NCBI GenBank assembly: GCA_028293325.1
Contig: JAQGPA010000006.1
Location: 26,461 to 90,460, forward strand
Length of the DNA: 64,000 nucleotides
Source of the DNA: Pedosphaera sp.
Lineage (GTDB): Bacteria > Verrucomicrobiota > Verrucomicrobiia > Limisphaerales > Pedosphaeraceae
Reading direction: 5' to 3'
Under the pieces are notes generated by a model, which searched no databases, had not been told where the DNA came from, and worked only from the letters and a program-made list of their open reading frames with translations. The position numbers were made by a program, and so were the translations under genes. Positions within the stretch are counted from its first letter, which is position 1, and each line of letters starts with the position of its first letter. This document shows positions 18,078 through 27,466 of the stretch, in pieces.

Positions 18078-19010
18078 ATGAAAATTTCCTCATCCTGGCT
18101 TCTGCTGTTATACGGGCTGCCGACCAAGCGCGGCACGGCCCGGGTGAATCTATGGCGCAAGTTGAAGAAATTTGGAGCGATCCAGCTTAAGACCTCGGCT
18201 TACGTGCTGCCGGATGAGGCGGTTCATTATGAGCGGTTTCAGTGGCTGGCAAAACAGATTCAAGATGACGGGGGTGAAGCCACGTTGATTCGGGTGGCTG
18301 AAATTGAGGGATTGCCCAATGACCAGATGGTCAGCCTCTTCAATGCTGCCCGCGCCGCGGAGTATAAAGAACTCATGGACGCCATGCAGGCGAGCCTGGG
18401 AAAATGGAAGAAGTCGAAGGGCGGTTCTGGGGCGCAGGAGTTGGAAAAGCATCGGCAGCGCATCCAGGAGATCAAGGGAATTGATTATTTTAGCGCCCCC
18501 ACCGGGCAGGATGCCGTCATGATGCTGCAAAGGCTTGAGCGGGCGCTAAAACCAAAACTTAAAACGGGAGAGACGGCCAAGCTCGACAAAAGCAAGTTTA
18601 TCGGGCGCACCTGGCTGACGCGTCCCCGGCCGGGCATTGACCGGGCAGGTTCCGCGTGGCTGATCCGCAGGTTCATTGATTCCAAAGCAAAATTTATTTT
18701 CGGGATGGCGCCGGGCAAACATCCGCAGGCCCTTCCGTTCGACATGGTGGATGCCGAGTTCTCACATCATGGAGAGGATTGCACCTTTGAGACACTGGTA
18801 AAAAAGTTCGGGATAATGGACAAGGCGGTCTTTACAATTGCCGAAATGATTCATGATGCCGATTTGGAAGATGGGAAGTTTCAGCGTTACGAGTGCATGG
18901 GCATTGACGCCGTTCTGCAAGGATGGGCGAAAACGGAGTTGACCGACGCTGAATTGCTTGCCAAAGGCATTGATTGTTTTGAGGCCCTTTATCAACATCT
19001 GCGAAAATGA
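18078..19010 (+). CDS. chrB: ChrB-type chromate resistance protein
   Basis: A 310-residue ChrB homologue. The N-terminal part (LLLYGLPTKRGTARVNLWRKLKKFG, in which a short protein recognises nucleic acid or ligand in this family) carries ChrB_N features, and the C-terminal part has the diagnostic RTWLTRPRPGIDRAGSAWLIRRFID together with FDMVDAEFSHHGEDCTFE and IHDADLEDGKF. In chromate operons ChrB acts as a chromate-responsive regulator or accessory factor. It overlaps chrA by 4 bases (ATGA), giving translational coupling, and is divergent from the DUF1259 gene. Whether chromate is the true signal in this organism is not shown by sequence. Confidence 0.88.
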   Translation: MKISSSWLLLLYGLPTKRGTARVNLWRKLKKFGAIQLKTSAYVLPDEAVHYERFQWLAKQIQDDGGEATLIRVAEIEGLPNDQMVSLFNAARAAEYKELMDAMQASLGKWKKSKGGSGAQELEKHRQRIQEIKGIDYFSAPTGQDAVMMLQRLERALKPKLKTGETAKLDKSKFIGRTWLTRPRPGIDRAGSAWLIRRFIDSKAKFIFGMAPGKHPQALPFDMVDAEFSHHGEDCTFETLVKKFGIMDKAVFTIAEMIHDADLEDGKFQRYECMGIDAVLQGWAKTELTDAELLAKGIDCFEALYQHLRK

Positions 19011-20350
19011 GTTCTAACCAGCCATCAGTTGCTTCCAACCAAGACAGGGTTGGTCCCACATTCAAAGAAGCGTTCTGGTTTTGGCTGAAGCTGGGGTTTA
19101 TCAGCTTTGGCGGGCCGTCGGGGCAGATTGCGATCATGCACCAGGAGTTGGTGGAGAAACGGAAATGGATCAGTGAGGCGCGGTTTCTGCATGCGCTGAA
19201 TTATTGCATGTTGCTGCCGGGGCCGGAGGCGCAGCAATTGGCCACTTATATCGGCTGGCTGTTGCACAAGACGTGGGGCGGGATTGTGGCGGGCACACTG
19301 TTCGTGTTGCCGTCGGTGTTTATCCTTTGGGGGTTGAGTTGCATTTATGTTTTGTACGGGCATGTGGCGGGCGTGGCGGCGGTGTTTGATGGGTTGAAGC
19401 CGGCGGTGCTCGCGATTGTGGCGTCGGCGGTGATTCGCATCGGAAAAAAAGCGCTGAAGAATGAGGTGATGTGGTCGCTGGCGGGATTGGCGTTTGTGGC
19501 GATATTTTTTTTAAAAGCGCCATTTCCGCTGATTATTGTCTTGGCCGGGGTCATTGGGTTGCTCGGCGGAAAATTATGGCCGAAGAAGTTTATGGTTTTC
19601 AGCGGGCATGGTGCGGCGGGGAAGAATAATGAGAAAACAGTGATTGATGACACGGCGGAAGCGGCGGAGCACACGAAGCCGTCGCTGGTGCGGGCGGTGA
19701 AGGTGTGTATGGTGTGCCTGATTTTGTGGTGGACACCGGTGTTGCTGGTGGGAGGTTGGCAGGGGTGGAAGAGCACTTTGTTTCAGGAAGGCGTATTTTT
19801 CAGCAAGGCGGCAATGGTGACTTTTGGCGGGGCATATGCGGTGCTGCCGTATGTGAGCCAGCAGGCGGTGGAACATTATCATTGGCTGCAGGCGGGGCAG
19901 ATGCTGGATGGGTTGGGGTTGGCGGAGACGACGCCGGGGCCGCTGATCATGGTGCTGCAATATGTCGGCTTCATGGGCGGGTGGTATCATCCGGGCGGGT
20001 TAACACCGATGGTGGCGGCGACGATTGGCGCGTTGCTGACGACGTGGACGACTTTTGTGCCGTGCTTTTTGTGGATATTTCTGGGCGCACCGCATATCGA
20101 GCAATTGCGTGGCAACGTGAAGCTGACTGCCGCACTCTCAGCCATCACCGCGGCTGTGGTGGGGGTGATCTTGAATTTGGCGGTTTGGTTTGGGCTGCAT
20201 GTGTTGTTTCCGGAAAAGGGAGTGGTGGATTGGTTTGCGGTGGTGGTGAGTTTGGTGGCGTTTATCGGGATGATGAAATGGAAATGGGGCATTATCCCGG
20301 TGGTGATTGGGAGCGGGTTGCTGGGATTAGTGTATAAGTTAGTTTTGTGA
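19007..20350 (+). CDS. chrA: Chromate ion transporter ChrA
   Basis: Inner-membrane CHR-family transporter of 447 residues with two homologous CHR halves. The N-terminal half has the signature FISFGGPSGQIAIMHQELV and LPGPEAQQLATYIGWL, the C-terminal half has MVTFGGAYAVLPYVSQQAV and LAETTPGPLIMVLQYVGFMG. About ten to twelve membrane segments are predicted by eye. The family exports chromate or takes up sulfate-like anions. It overlaps chrB upstream and the MFS gene downstream by 4 bases each, forming a coupled three-gene operon. Confidence 0.94.
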   Translation: MSSNQPSVASNQDRVGPTFKEAFWFWLKLGFISFGGPSGQIAIMHQELVEKRKWISEARFLHALNYCMLLPGPEAQQLATYIGWLLHKTWGGIVAGTLFVLPSVFILWGLSCIYVLYGHVAGVAAVFDGLKPAVLAIVASAVIRIGKKALKNEVMWSLAGLAFVAIFFLKAPFPLIIVLAGVIGLLGGKLWPKKFMVFSGHGAAGKNNEKTVIDDTAEAAEHTKPSLVRAVKVCMVCLILWWTPVLLVGGWQGWKSTLFQEGVFFSKAAMVTFGGAYAVLPYVSQQAVEHYHWLQAGQMLDGLGLAETTPGPLIMVLQYVGFMGGWYHPGGLTPMVAATIGALLTTWTTFVPCFLWIFLGAPHIEQLRGNVKLTAALSAITAAVVGVILNLAVWFGLHVLFPEKGVVDWFAVVVSLVAFIGMMKWKWGIIPVVIGSGLLGLVYKLVL

Positions 20351-21558
20351 ACGGGTTGCTTAGAATCTCCCGCTTTCTGGCATTGAGGCGCAATACCGCG
20401 CTGCTGTTAGTCATGCTGCTGCTGGCGGGGACAGGGGACCGGCTTTGGCTGGGGTTCGCACCGAAGTATCTGCAAACGTTGGGAGCAACCACATTGATCA
20501 TCGGGTTGTTTGATGCGCTGCAAACTTTTCTGGGAGCGATCTACGCCTATCCAGGTGGATGGTTGACCGACCATTGGGGGCAACGGCGCTCGTTGGTGTT
20601 GTTCAATGCGCTGTCACTGGCGGGTTATGGATTAGTTTTGGTGTGGCATCATTGGCTGGCATTGTTGGTGGGGTCCTTTCTCTTTCTCGCGTGGAGTGCG
20701 CTTTCGCTGCCGGCGACGTTCAGCGTGGTGGCGACTTCGCTTTCCTCGGAACAGCATACGATGGGCATTGGGGTACAGTCGATGGTGCGCCGTGTGCCGA
20801 TGATGCTGGGGCCACTCGCGGGAGGCTGGCTGATTTATCATTATGGTTGGGAGCAGGGAGTGAAGTTCGCCTTGTGCGGGTGCATCACTTTGAGTCTCGC
20901 GACGGCGTTATTTCAATGGTTCATGGTTGAGCCGAAGGCGAGTATGGCGGCGTCCAGCCGGGGTGGGACGGTTGGTTTTTTGGGAGTGGTGAGATCGTTT
21001 ACGCCGGGGTTGCGGGAGTTACTCGTGAGCGATATTTTGATTCGTTTCTGCGAGCGGATACCATTTGCGTTCGTAATTTTGTGGGCAATGAATCATGCGG
21101 GCGTGAACGCCCAACAATGGGGATGGCTGGTGTGCATCGAGATGCTGACCGCGATGCTCTGTTACATCCCGGTTGCGCATCTGGCGGATAAATATGGCCG
21201 ACGCCCGTTTGTGCTGGTGACGTTTCTCTTTTTCACGCTGTTCCCGCTGATGTTGATGGGGGCGGACACGTTTGGCTGGCTGGCAGCGGCATTTGCGGTG
21301 CGCGGGTTGAAGGAATTTGGCGAACCGGCGCGCAAGGCGTTGATTATCGGCGAAGCAGCTCCGGAGATGCGGGCGCGAACTTACGGGGCTTATTATCTGA
21401 TTCGGGATTGCGTGGTGACCAGCGGTTCGTTTTTGGGTGTCTGGTTGTGGAACATGGGGCCACGGGCGAATTTTGCGGGAGCGGCGGTTTGCGGAGCGCT
21501 GGGGACATTGTGGTTCTGGTGGTTTATTTACCGGCGCCCGCAGTCGAAGAAAGTTTGA
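20347..21558 (+). CDS. MFS transporter
   Basis: Major facilitator superfamily protein of 403 residues with about twelve membrane segments. The cytoplasmic loop between helices 2 and 3 has the MFS signature GGWLTDHWGQRRSL, and a second-half equivalent is HLADKYGRRPFVLV. The start is a GTG that overlaps the chrA stop (GTGA). It resembles drug/metabolite efflux members; a role in chromate stress is only inferred from the operon. The gene ends 36 bases before the phosphatidyltransferase start. Confidence 0.88.
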   Translation: MNGLLRISRFLALRRNTALLLVMLLLAGTGDRLWLGFAPKYLQTLGATTLIIGLFDALQTFLGAIYAYPGGWLTDHWGQRRSLVLFNALSLAGYGLVLVWHHWLALLVGSFLFLAWSALSLPATFSVVATSLSSEQHTMGIGVQSMVRRVPMMLGPLAGGWLIYHYGWEQGVKFALCGCITLSLATALFQWFMVEPKASMAASSRGGTVGFLGVVRSFTPGLRELLVSDILIRFCERIPFAFVILWAMNHAGVNAQQWGWLVCIEMLTAMLCYIPVAHLADKYGRRPFVLVTFLFFTLFPLMLMGADTFGWLAAAFAVRGLKEFGEPARKALIIGEAAPEMRARTYGAYYLIRDCVVTSGSFLGVWLWNMGPRANFAGAAVCGALGTLWFWWFIYRRPQSKKV

Positions 21559-21594
21559 CAATCATCCACCCAACGCCGGATTATCAGGCAAGGT

Positions 21595-22176
21595 ATGACC
21601 ACGGCCAACAAAGTCACAATTCTGCGGATTCTGTTGATCCCGTTTTTTATTGTTCAAATCCTGTACTACTTTAGAACCGGGAATGAGACGCATCGCTTCC
21701 TTGGGCTGATTTCCTTTGCGGTCGCGGCCATTCTCGATGGCGTGGATGGATATATCGCACGGCGTTACAATCAAAAGAGCGAGCTGGGGGCGGTGCTGGA
21801 TCCATTGGGGGACAAACTTCTGCTGGTATCAGGCATCGTGCTGCTGAGTTTCAGCAATCAGTCCTATCTGAAGGTCATTCCGTTATGGTTCACCGTCACC
21901 GTTATCAGCCGCGACATGGTGCTCACCATCGGCATGGTGCTCATCCACATGATTTGTGGAAAAGTGATGATCCGGCCACGAATTCTGGGAAAGATAGCCA
22001 CGGTGCTGCAAATGATCGTGGTGCTTTGGACGTTGCTGAAATGGGAACCGGTTTGGCTCGACTATTTGGTATGGGGAGCGGTCGTTTGCACCGGAATATC
22101 GGGCTTGAGGTATGTCTGGGACGGGATGCGGCAGTTGAGCGCGAGTCCGAAGAGTTTGCCGACGCCGGAGCAGTGA
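21595..22176 (+). CDS. pgsA: CDP-alcohol phosphatidyltransferase (PgsA-like)
   Basis: Integral membrane enzyme of 193 residues, probably CDP-diacylglycerol--glycerol-3-phosphate phosphatidyltransferase in phospholipid synthesis. The CDP-alcohol phosphotransferase motif DG-x2-AR-x8-G-x3-D-x3-D is complete in DGVDGYIARRYNQ and GAVLDPLGDK. TTANKVTILRI at the N-terminus is typical of PgsA. Membrane segments alternate through the rest. Length and N-terminus favour PgsA over cardiolipin synthase or PssA, but the alcohol substrate is inferred. It starts 36 bases after the MFS stop and may be cotranscribed; the thiol peroxidase gene follows. Confidence 0.85.
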   Translation: MTTANKVTILRILLIPFFIVQILYYFRTGNETHRFLGLISFAVAAILDGVDGYIARRYNQKSELGAVLDPLGDKLLLVSGIVLLSFSNQSYLKVIPLWFTVTVISRDMVLTIGMVLIHMICGKVMIRPRILGKIATVLQMIVVLWTLLKWEPVWLDYLVWGAVVCTGISGLRYVWDGMRQLSASPKSLPTPEQ

Positions 22177-22230
22177 GGCGGGAAAAGAATTTGAAAAACG
22201 AAGGTGGCTGGGACACAATTCAGCCAAAAT

Positions 22231-22704
22231 ATGGCCAAAGAACCTGTGTTGAAACTGAAGGTAGGGGACAAGGCGCCGGCGTTTACGGTGGCGACGAATG
22301 GGGGCGGGAAGATTTCGCTTGCGGATTACAAGGGGCAGAATGTGATTCTGTATTTTTATCCCAAGGACGACACGCCGGGATGCACGAAGGAGGCGTGCGC
22401 GTTTCGTGATTACTTTGCCGACTTCAAGAAGAAGGGTGCGGTGGTTTTTGGCGTGAGCACCGATCCAGTCAAGTCGCACGACAAGTTCGTGGAGAAGTTC
22501 AAGCTGCCGTTCACGCTGCTGGCGGATGAGGACAAGAAAATCGTGGCGGATTACGGCGTCTGGGGCGAAAAGAGTTTTATGGGGCGGAAGTACATGGGAA
22601 CGCACCGGGTGACGTTTTTAATCGGGCCGGACGGGAAAATCAAAAAAATCTGGCCGACGGTAAAGCCGGAGGAGCACGCGGCGGAAGTGCTGGCGGCGAT
22701 TTGA
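22231..22704 (+). CDS. bcp: Thiol peroxidase of the BCP/PrxQ type
   Basis: Thioredoxin-dependent peroxiredoxin, 157 residues from the ATG at 22231 (an in-frame GTG lies upstream at 22204). The peroxidatic site is YPKDDTPGCTKEAC with Cys51 and the resolving Cys56 five residues later, the typical PrxQ spacing. FGVSTDPVKSHDKFVEK, FTLLADEDKKIV and THRVTFLIGPDGKI are diagnostic of the family. It reduces H2O2 and organic peroxides in the cytoplasm. The gene ends about 50 bases before a small membrane-protein gene that opens the transport island. Confidence 0.94.
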   Translation: MAKEPVLKLKVGDKAPAFTVATNGGGKISLADYKGQNVILYFYPKDDTPGCTKEACAFRDYFADFKKKGAVVFGVSTDPVKSHDKFVEKFKLPFTLLADEDKKIVADYGVWGEKSFMGRKYMGTHRVTFLIGPDGKIKKIWPTVKPEEHAAEVLAAI

Positions 22705-22752
22705 GCGGGAATTGCGGTTCGGGGGCGTGGAATTGGCCTAATTAAGCTTGCA

Positions 22753-23115
22753 ATGACCGTGGTCGAGTGCTTAATTGCGAGTAAGTTCAGTGAAGTGAGA
22801 AAATTTTTTAATCAAAGCAAGTTCGGCAAAGCGGCTTCGGCGGCTTTGCTGGCGTGTCTGGTTTTGTTTATCTCGACGCTGGCGGCGAGTTCGTCGCTGC
22901 ACAAGTTTATCCATGCGGATGCGGGGGATTCCGACCATCATTGCGTCATCACGCTGTTTCAACAAGGACAGGTCAACTCGGTGGTCGGCATGCCGATTTT
23001 GGCGGGGATCATCACGCTTTTTGGCGGGATCGCTTTGTTGGCAGAAACTTTCCTGCTGACCTCAACTGATTACCGGTTTTCTCCGAGCCGGGCGCCTCCG
23101 TTTCGTCGCTGCTAA
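22753..23115 (+). CDS. Small His/Cys-containing membrane protein, paralogue A
   Basis: A 120-residue protein of no family I can name with certainty. One hydrophobic segment (about 27-47) is followed by a conserved SLHKFIHADAGDSDHHC motif, then a second hydrophobic stretch and a C-terminal DYRFSPSRAPPF. The gene at 28347 encodes the same architecture (SLHRIFHKDAGHPNHSC and DYRISSSRAPPL), so these are paralogues. The shared pattern SLHxxxHxDAGxxxHxC suggests a metal-binding, membrane-anchored periplasmic protein, which is inference. It precedes the ABC half of the transport island by about 210 bases. The start is uncertain; an ATG at 22753 is taken. Confidence 0.6.
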   Translation: MTVVECLIASKFSEVRKFFNQSKFGKAASAALLACLVLFISTLAASSSLHKFIHADAGDSDHHCVITLFQQGQVNSVVGMPILAGIITLFGGIALLAETFLLTSTDYRFSPSRAPPFRRC

Positions 23116-23327
23116 TTCTTCATTGGTCCTCGCGGCAGAGTAAAGTCTGTACGCATTGGTCGCCCAGACAATCCTGCCCGAACGGAATCCAAAACTTCCA
23201 CGAGGGCCCTGTCGGTCTCATTACCGCTTAGCGGTGAACCCGAAAAGGCAATTCCATTTTGATATAAGCGAAATTCCGTCCAGCAACATGAAAAATCGGA
23301 CTTTGAAGCCGGCCGCGCACAATCGTT

Positions 23328-24104
23328 ATGAATAACATTGCTGCTGTTGCCGCTGTCGTGATCAAGGAAATGTATCGGCGCAAGGATTTTTATGTCCTGC
23401 TGATCCTGACGGTGCTGATTACGTTGATGCTGGGATCGGTGAGTTTTTATCACGATGATAAAATCGTTCGCTATCTCAAGGAGGCGTGTTTGCTGCTGAT
23501 CTGGATTTTTTCGCTGGTCATCGCCATCAGTGTGACGGCGCGGCAGATTCCGTTTGAAAAGGAGAACCGGACCATTTTCCCGCTGCTGGCGAAGCCGATT
23601 TCCCGCACCGAACTGTTGCTGGGGAAGTTTGTGGGATGCTGGCTGGCATGTGGCATCGCACTGGTGTGTTTTTATCTTTTCTTTGGGGTCATCACGCAGA
23701 GCCGGGAGCATGACTGGCAGCTCGTCAATTATTTTCAGGCGATCACGCTGCATTGGTTCATGCTGGGGGTAGTGGTGGCGCTAGCGTTGTTGGGGTCATT
23801 GATTTTTGCCGCGCCTTCTTCAAACACCACGATCTGTTTTGTGCTGGCGGCGGGGGCGTTGTTGATGGGGCGGCACCTAAACAAGGTGGCTTTGCAGATG
23901 TCGGAGCCGGGGCAGTCCATTGTTTATTCGATCTATTACGTGATGCCGCATCTGGAGATCTTCGATGTGCGGGATCTGATCATCCATAACTGGCCGGCCA
24001 TTGCGTGGGGGCCTTACAGCATCGCCCTGGCGTATGCGCTGGTTTACAGCGGGTTATTTCTTGGCGCGGCGAGCTTGCTGTTTCGGCGGAAGGCGTTGAA
24101 CTGA
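23328..24104 (+). CDS. ABC-2 type transporter permease
   Basis: A 258-residue membrane protein with six hydrophobic segments and an N-terminus (VAAVVIKEMYRRKDFYVLLI) like ABC-2-type permeases. The conserved region between segments 2 and 3 is ARQIPFEKENRTIFPLLAKPISRTELLLGK, split here as ARQIPFEKENRT and FPLLAKPISRTELLLGK, typical of this family. It opens the ABC cluster; no dedicated ATPase precedes it, so it may share the ATPase at 25038-25724. The TPR gene follows 7 bases later. Confidence 0.82.
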   Translation: MNNIAAVAAVVIKEMYRRKDFYVLLILTVLITLMLGSVSFYHDDKIVRYLKEACLLLIWIFSLVIAISVTARQIPFEKENRTIFPLLAKPISRTELLLGKFVGCWLACGIALVCFYLFFGVITQSREHDWQLVNYFQAITLHWFMLGVVVALALLGSLIFAAPSSNTTICFVLAAGALLMGRHLNKVALQMSEPGQSIVYSIYYVMPHLEIFDVRDLIIHNWPAIAWGPYSIALAYALVYSGLFLGAASLLFRRKALN

Positions 24105-24111
24105 ATTCATT

Positions 24112-25035
24112 ATGCGCGCAATACGACTTAACGCCTTGATTATGTTGCTGCTGCTGACAGTGTGTTTCAGCCTGGCCACGATGATGGAAGTCCGGCGGCA
24201 GAACCGGAATGACAACAACCGCCAACCCGCCGCCGAGATGGATTCGCTGGTGGGGGACAGTCGGCGGATTTTTGCGAACACATTTTTTGTGAAGGCGGAC
24301 GCTTATTTCCATAGCGGGTTTTATCCCACGATTTTTGACAACCAGGAATCGTTCAAGACAGCGCACATGGCGGCCGATGCGGGGGCGGCGGCGAGCAAGA
24401 ACCAAGGGGATGAGACCGCGTTCATGGGCAAGCCGCATGACTTCATCGAGGCATTCAGCCGCGATTTCATGCCGTCGCATCACACGCACCTGGATGAAGG
24501 CGGAGCAAAAGGGCCGGGCGGGGATTTGGGGGAGGCGAGTGGGGGCAAGGTGCGGGAGATATTGCCGTGGCTGCAGCTTTCGATGGAATTGGACCCGCAC
24601 CGGATCGAGACCTATACGGTCACGGCATATTGGCTGCGCAATCGCATGGGGAAAGACGCGGAGGCGGAGGAATGTTTGCGCGCGGGGTTGGCGGCGAATC
24701 CGGGCAGCTACGCGATTCTCTATGAGTTGGGGAGAATTTATGATGAGAACCGGAAGGACAAATTTCGCGCGCGCAACCTGTGGGAGGCGGCATTGAGGAA
24801 TTGCGAGGCGCAAAAGGCCATTGAAGATGAGCAGGGGAAATTCATCGGCGAACAAATCTCAACCCACCTGGCCAAACTGGAGGAAGACGAAGGCAATTAT
24901 GCGAAGGCCATGAGTTACCTGGAAATCGCGAAGGGATGTGCGGTCGCGCCCGAAGTGATCCAGGCCAGAATTGACGAACTGCGCCAAAAGGCGACAGGAG
25001 CGAAGGACGCCGGGGCGGCGACCAAACAACCTTGA
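24112..25035 (+). CDS. TPR-type protein with N-terminal membrane anchor
   Basis: A 307-residue protein. An N-terminal segment (MRAIRLNALIMLLLLTVCFSL) anchors it; the body is helical and TPR-like, with units at about ILPWLQLSMELDPHRIETYT, EAEECLRAGLAANPGSYAILYELG and KFRARNLWEAALRNCE. A central loop contains PSHHTHLDEGG, another local histidine cluster in a cluster rich in such motifs. The gene lies between the ABC-2 permease (7-base gap) and the ATPase (ATPase start 3 bases after its stop). The likely role is assembly or substrate handling for the transporter, which is inference. Confidence 0.75.
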   Translation: MRAIRLNALIMLLLLTVCFSLATMMEVRRQNRNDNNRQPAAEMDSLVGDSRRIFANTFFVKADAYFHSGFYPTIFDNQESFKTAHMAADAGAAASKNQGDETAFMGKPHDFIEAFSRDFMPSHHTHLDEGGAKGPGGDLGEASGGKVREILPWLQLSMELDPHRIETYTVTAYWLRNRMGKDAEAEECLRAGLAANPGSYAILYELGRIYDENRKDKFRARNLWEAALRNCEAQKAIEDEQGKFIGEQISTHLAKLEEDEGNYAKAMSYLEIAKGCAVAPEVIQARIDELRQKATGAKDAGAATKQP

Positions 25036-25037
25036 TT

Positions 25038-25724
25038 ATGACATTGCTGCAAATTCAAAACCTGAAGAAGTCCTACGTGGGACCGGAAGGGGACCGGCAC
25101 ACGGTGGTGGATGTGAAACATTTTACGCTGGCCGAGCAGGAGCAGATCGCTTTGAGCGGCGAGAGCGGTTCCGGCAAGACGACGTTCCTTAATTTGATTG
25201 CGGGAATACTCAAGCCCGATTCCGGCAGCATCCATCTGGCGGGTGAGAGCATGTCCGATTTGAAGGAACCGGCGCGGGACCGTCTGCGAGCGCGGACGAT
25301 TGGCTACATCTTTCAGACCTTTAATTTGCTGCAAGGGTATACCTGTTTGGAAAATGTTTTGCTTGGAATGTCGTTTGGAGCGGGCGTTGATGCGGCGTTC
25401 GCGGAGAAATTGCTCAAGCGAGTCGGGCTGGGCAGCCGTTTGAAACATTATCCCCGGCAACTCTCCACGGGCCAGCAGCAGCGGGTGGCGGTGGCGCGCG
25501 CGCTGGCGAATCGCCCGAAGCTGGTACTGGCGGATGAGCCGACGGGCAATCTCGATCACCAAAATGCGCGACAGTCGCTGACGCTGATTCTGGAGGCGTG
25601 CAAGGAAAATGGCGCGGCGTTGCTGCTGGTCAGTCATGACCGCGAGGTGTTGTCGCGGTTTCAAAAGGTGGAGGACTTGCGGAAGTTAAACCATGCAAGT
25701 TCGCATATGGAGGCACGGAAATGA
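25038..25724 (+). CDS. ABC transporter ATP-binding protein (MacB/LolD type)
   Basis: Cytoplasmic ATPase subunit of 228 residues from the ATG at 25038. It has Walker [11 protein letters not shown] (41-48), signature LSTGQQQRV (142-150), Walker [13 protein letters not shown] (163-174) and switch histidine in VSHDRE (about 200). The [12 protein letters not shown] sequence and overall length point to the MacB/LolD subgroup that powers FtsX-like permeases. The stop overlaps the permease start (ATGA), so the two are coupled. Confidence 0.94.
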   Translation: MTLLQIQNLKKSYVGPEGDRHTVVDVKHFTLAEQEQIALSGESGSGKTTFLNLIAGILKPDSGSIHLAGESMSDLKEPARDRLRARTIGYIFQTFNLLQGYTCLENVLLGMSFGAGVDAAFAEKLLKRVGLGSRLKHYPRQLSTGQQQRVAVARALANRPKLVLADEPTGNLDHQNARQSLTLILEACKENGAALLLVSHDREVLSRFQKVEDLRKLNHASSHMEARK

Positions 25725-26932
25725 ATTTACCACGGATCGTCTATAAAAGTTTGCGGCAACATATCCTGTCCACGACGGTAACGGCGATTTCGGTGGCGCT
25801 GGGCGGAGGATTGTTGATGTCGGTTTGGGCCGTCAAGGAGCAGTCGCTGGCGGCGTTTACGGGGGTGAACGCGGGATTTGACGCGGTGCTGGGCGCGCGC
25901 GGCTCGAAGCTGCAACTGGTGTTGAATGCGATTTTTCACCTTGAGGCGTCGCCGGGAAATGTGGCGTGGGCGGACTATCAGGACATTCAAAAAAGTCCGA
26001 CGGTTGATTTGGCGATTCCGCTGGCGGTGGGAGATAATTTCCACGGCTATAGGCTCGTGGGCACGACGCCGGAGCTGTTCAGCCGGGTGGAGTACGCGCC
26101 GGCGAAACATTATGAAGTGGAGTCGGGCGGAAGACTCTTTGACCCGACGCTACGCGAAACGGTGGTCGGAAGTTTTGCGGCGCGCAAGCTGGGACTCAAG
26201 CCGGGCGATACTTTTCATCCATTTCACGGGCTCACGTTCGATGAAAAAAATCAACATGCGGAGACTTATGTCGTAGTGGGGATACTGAAGCCGTCGAATA
26301 CGCCGGCGGACCGCGTCCTCTGGATTCCCCTGGCGGGGATCCAGAGGATGAGCGGGCATGATCCAAAGGCGGCGACGGATGTAAGCGCAGTGCTGGTGAA
26401 ATTCAAGGCCAGCAGCGCCACGGCGGGGTTTCAGATGGATTTGATGTATAACAAGCAAGGGAACCGGTTGACGTTCGCATGGCCAATTGGCGGGGTGATG
26501 GCAGAGTTGTTCAACAAGATCGGGTGGTTCGACCGGGTGCTGGCACTTATTTCGTATCTGGTGGCGCTGGTCGCAACGGCATCCATTTTGGCGAGCATTT
26601 ATAATTCAATGAACGAACGGCGGCGGGAGATTGCGATATTGCGCGCGCTGGGGGCGCGGCGGATGACAATCGTCAGCGCGATTTTGCTGGAAGCGGCGGC
26701 GATATCCGCGTTGGGCATGGTGATTGCGTTTGGGTTTTATGCAACGATCATGACGGTGATCGCGGGGATCATCCGCGAGCAAACGGGCGTGGTGCTGGAG
26801 CCGTGGCAATTCAACATGGTGATGCTTTGGGCGCCGGCAGCGCTGATCAGCCTGGGGGCGCTGGCTGGCATTATTCCTGCGTTTAAGGCGTATCGGACAG
26901 ATGTGGCCGAGTACCTGACCCCCACTTCGTGA
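25721..26932 (+). CDS. FtsX-like (MacB-type) ABC transporter permease
   Basis: A 403-residue membrane subunit. An N-terminal membrane helix (TTVTAISVALGGGLLMSVWA) is followed by a large periplasmic region (about 50-270) and three C-terminal membrane helices. Before the last helices is the conserved coupling segment YNSMNERRREIAILRALGARR. The periplasmic part contains a central stretch GDTFHPFHGLTFDEKNQHAETYVVVGILK, quoted here in parts as DTFHPFHGLTFDEKNQHAE, found in LolC/MacB-like permeases. It is coupled to the ATPase by overlap. The genes before and after suggest handling of metal or a lipoprotein-bound ligand, but sequence does not fix the substrate. Confidence 0.9.
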   Translation: MNLPRIVYKSLRQHILSTTVTAISVALGGGLLMSVWAVKEQSLAAFTGVNAGFDAVLGARGSKLQLVLNAIFHLEASPGNVAWADYQDIQKSPTVDLAIPLAVGDNFHGYRLVGTTPELFSRVEYAPAKHYEVESGGRLFDPTLRETVVGSFAARKLGLKPGDTFHPFHGLTFDEKNQHAETYVVVGILKPSNTPADRVLWIPLAGIQRMSGHDPKAATDVSAVLVKFKASSATAGFQMDLMYNKQGNRLTFAWPIGGVMAELFNKIGWFDRVLALISYLVALVATASILASIYNSMNERRREIAILRALGARRMTIVSAILLEAAAISALGMVIAFGFYATIMTVIAGIIREQTGVVLEPWQFNMVMLWAPAALISLGALAGIIPAFKAYRTDVAEYLTPTS

Positions 26933-26951
26933 TCACAATTGAGACAAACTT

Positions 26952-27449
26952 ATGAAAAAATTAATTACACTGTGCGCCGCGCTGGCGGCGATGTTCCTGG
27001 CGGGCTGCCAAAAAGAGGAAGGCCCAAAGGTCGCGGGGCCGGTGACGCATAAACACGAACACAAGCCGCTGCATGGCGGCACGCCGGTCGAACTGGGCCA
27101 CGAGGAGTATCATGTTGAACTAGTAATCGATCCGGCGGAGGGAAAATTGCGGGCTTATGTGATGGATGGGGAACTGGAGAATTTTGTGCGCATTGCCGCT
27201 GAGTCATTTGAAATCGACGCCCGATTGGCGGAGGGGACGCAGCCACTCGTGTTTAAAGCGATCGCTAATAATGCGACTGGAGAGAAGGTGGGCGACAGTT
27301 CACTGTATGAGGCGCAGGCGGACTGGCTCAAAAAGACAAATGTGTTTGATGCCACGCTCAAGGAGATTGTGGTGCGCGGCACGGCGTATCGGGATGTGAA
27401 TTTCAATTTTCCGAAAGGAAACGATCAGGACGAAACGACCGCGAAATAG
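26952..27449 (+). CDS. His-rich lipoprotein
   Basis: A 165-residue lipoprotein. Lipobox LAGC (Cys19) follows a short signal (MKKLITLCAALAAMF). Directly after the Cys comes a His/Glu-rich segment, THKHEHKPLHGGTPVELG followed by HEEYHVELV. The HGGTPVELG...EYHVEL pattern is also found in periplasmic partners of metal transporters, where it is thought to bind transition metals; that is inference from motif. The body continues as a small beta-rich domain. It starts 20 bases after the permease gene and precedes DUF3299 by 17 bases, so it belongs to the same operon. Confidence 0.82.
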   Translation: MKKLITLCAALAAMFLAGCQKEEGPKVAGPVTHKHEHKPLHGGTPVELGHEEYHVELVIDPAEGKLRAYVMDGELENFVRIAAESFEIDARLAEGTQPLVFKAIANNATGEKVGDSSLYEAQADWLKKTNVFDATLKEIVVRGTAYRDVNFNFPKGNDQDETTAK

Positions 27450-27466
27450 CCGAAAGAGGAGTAAAT

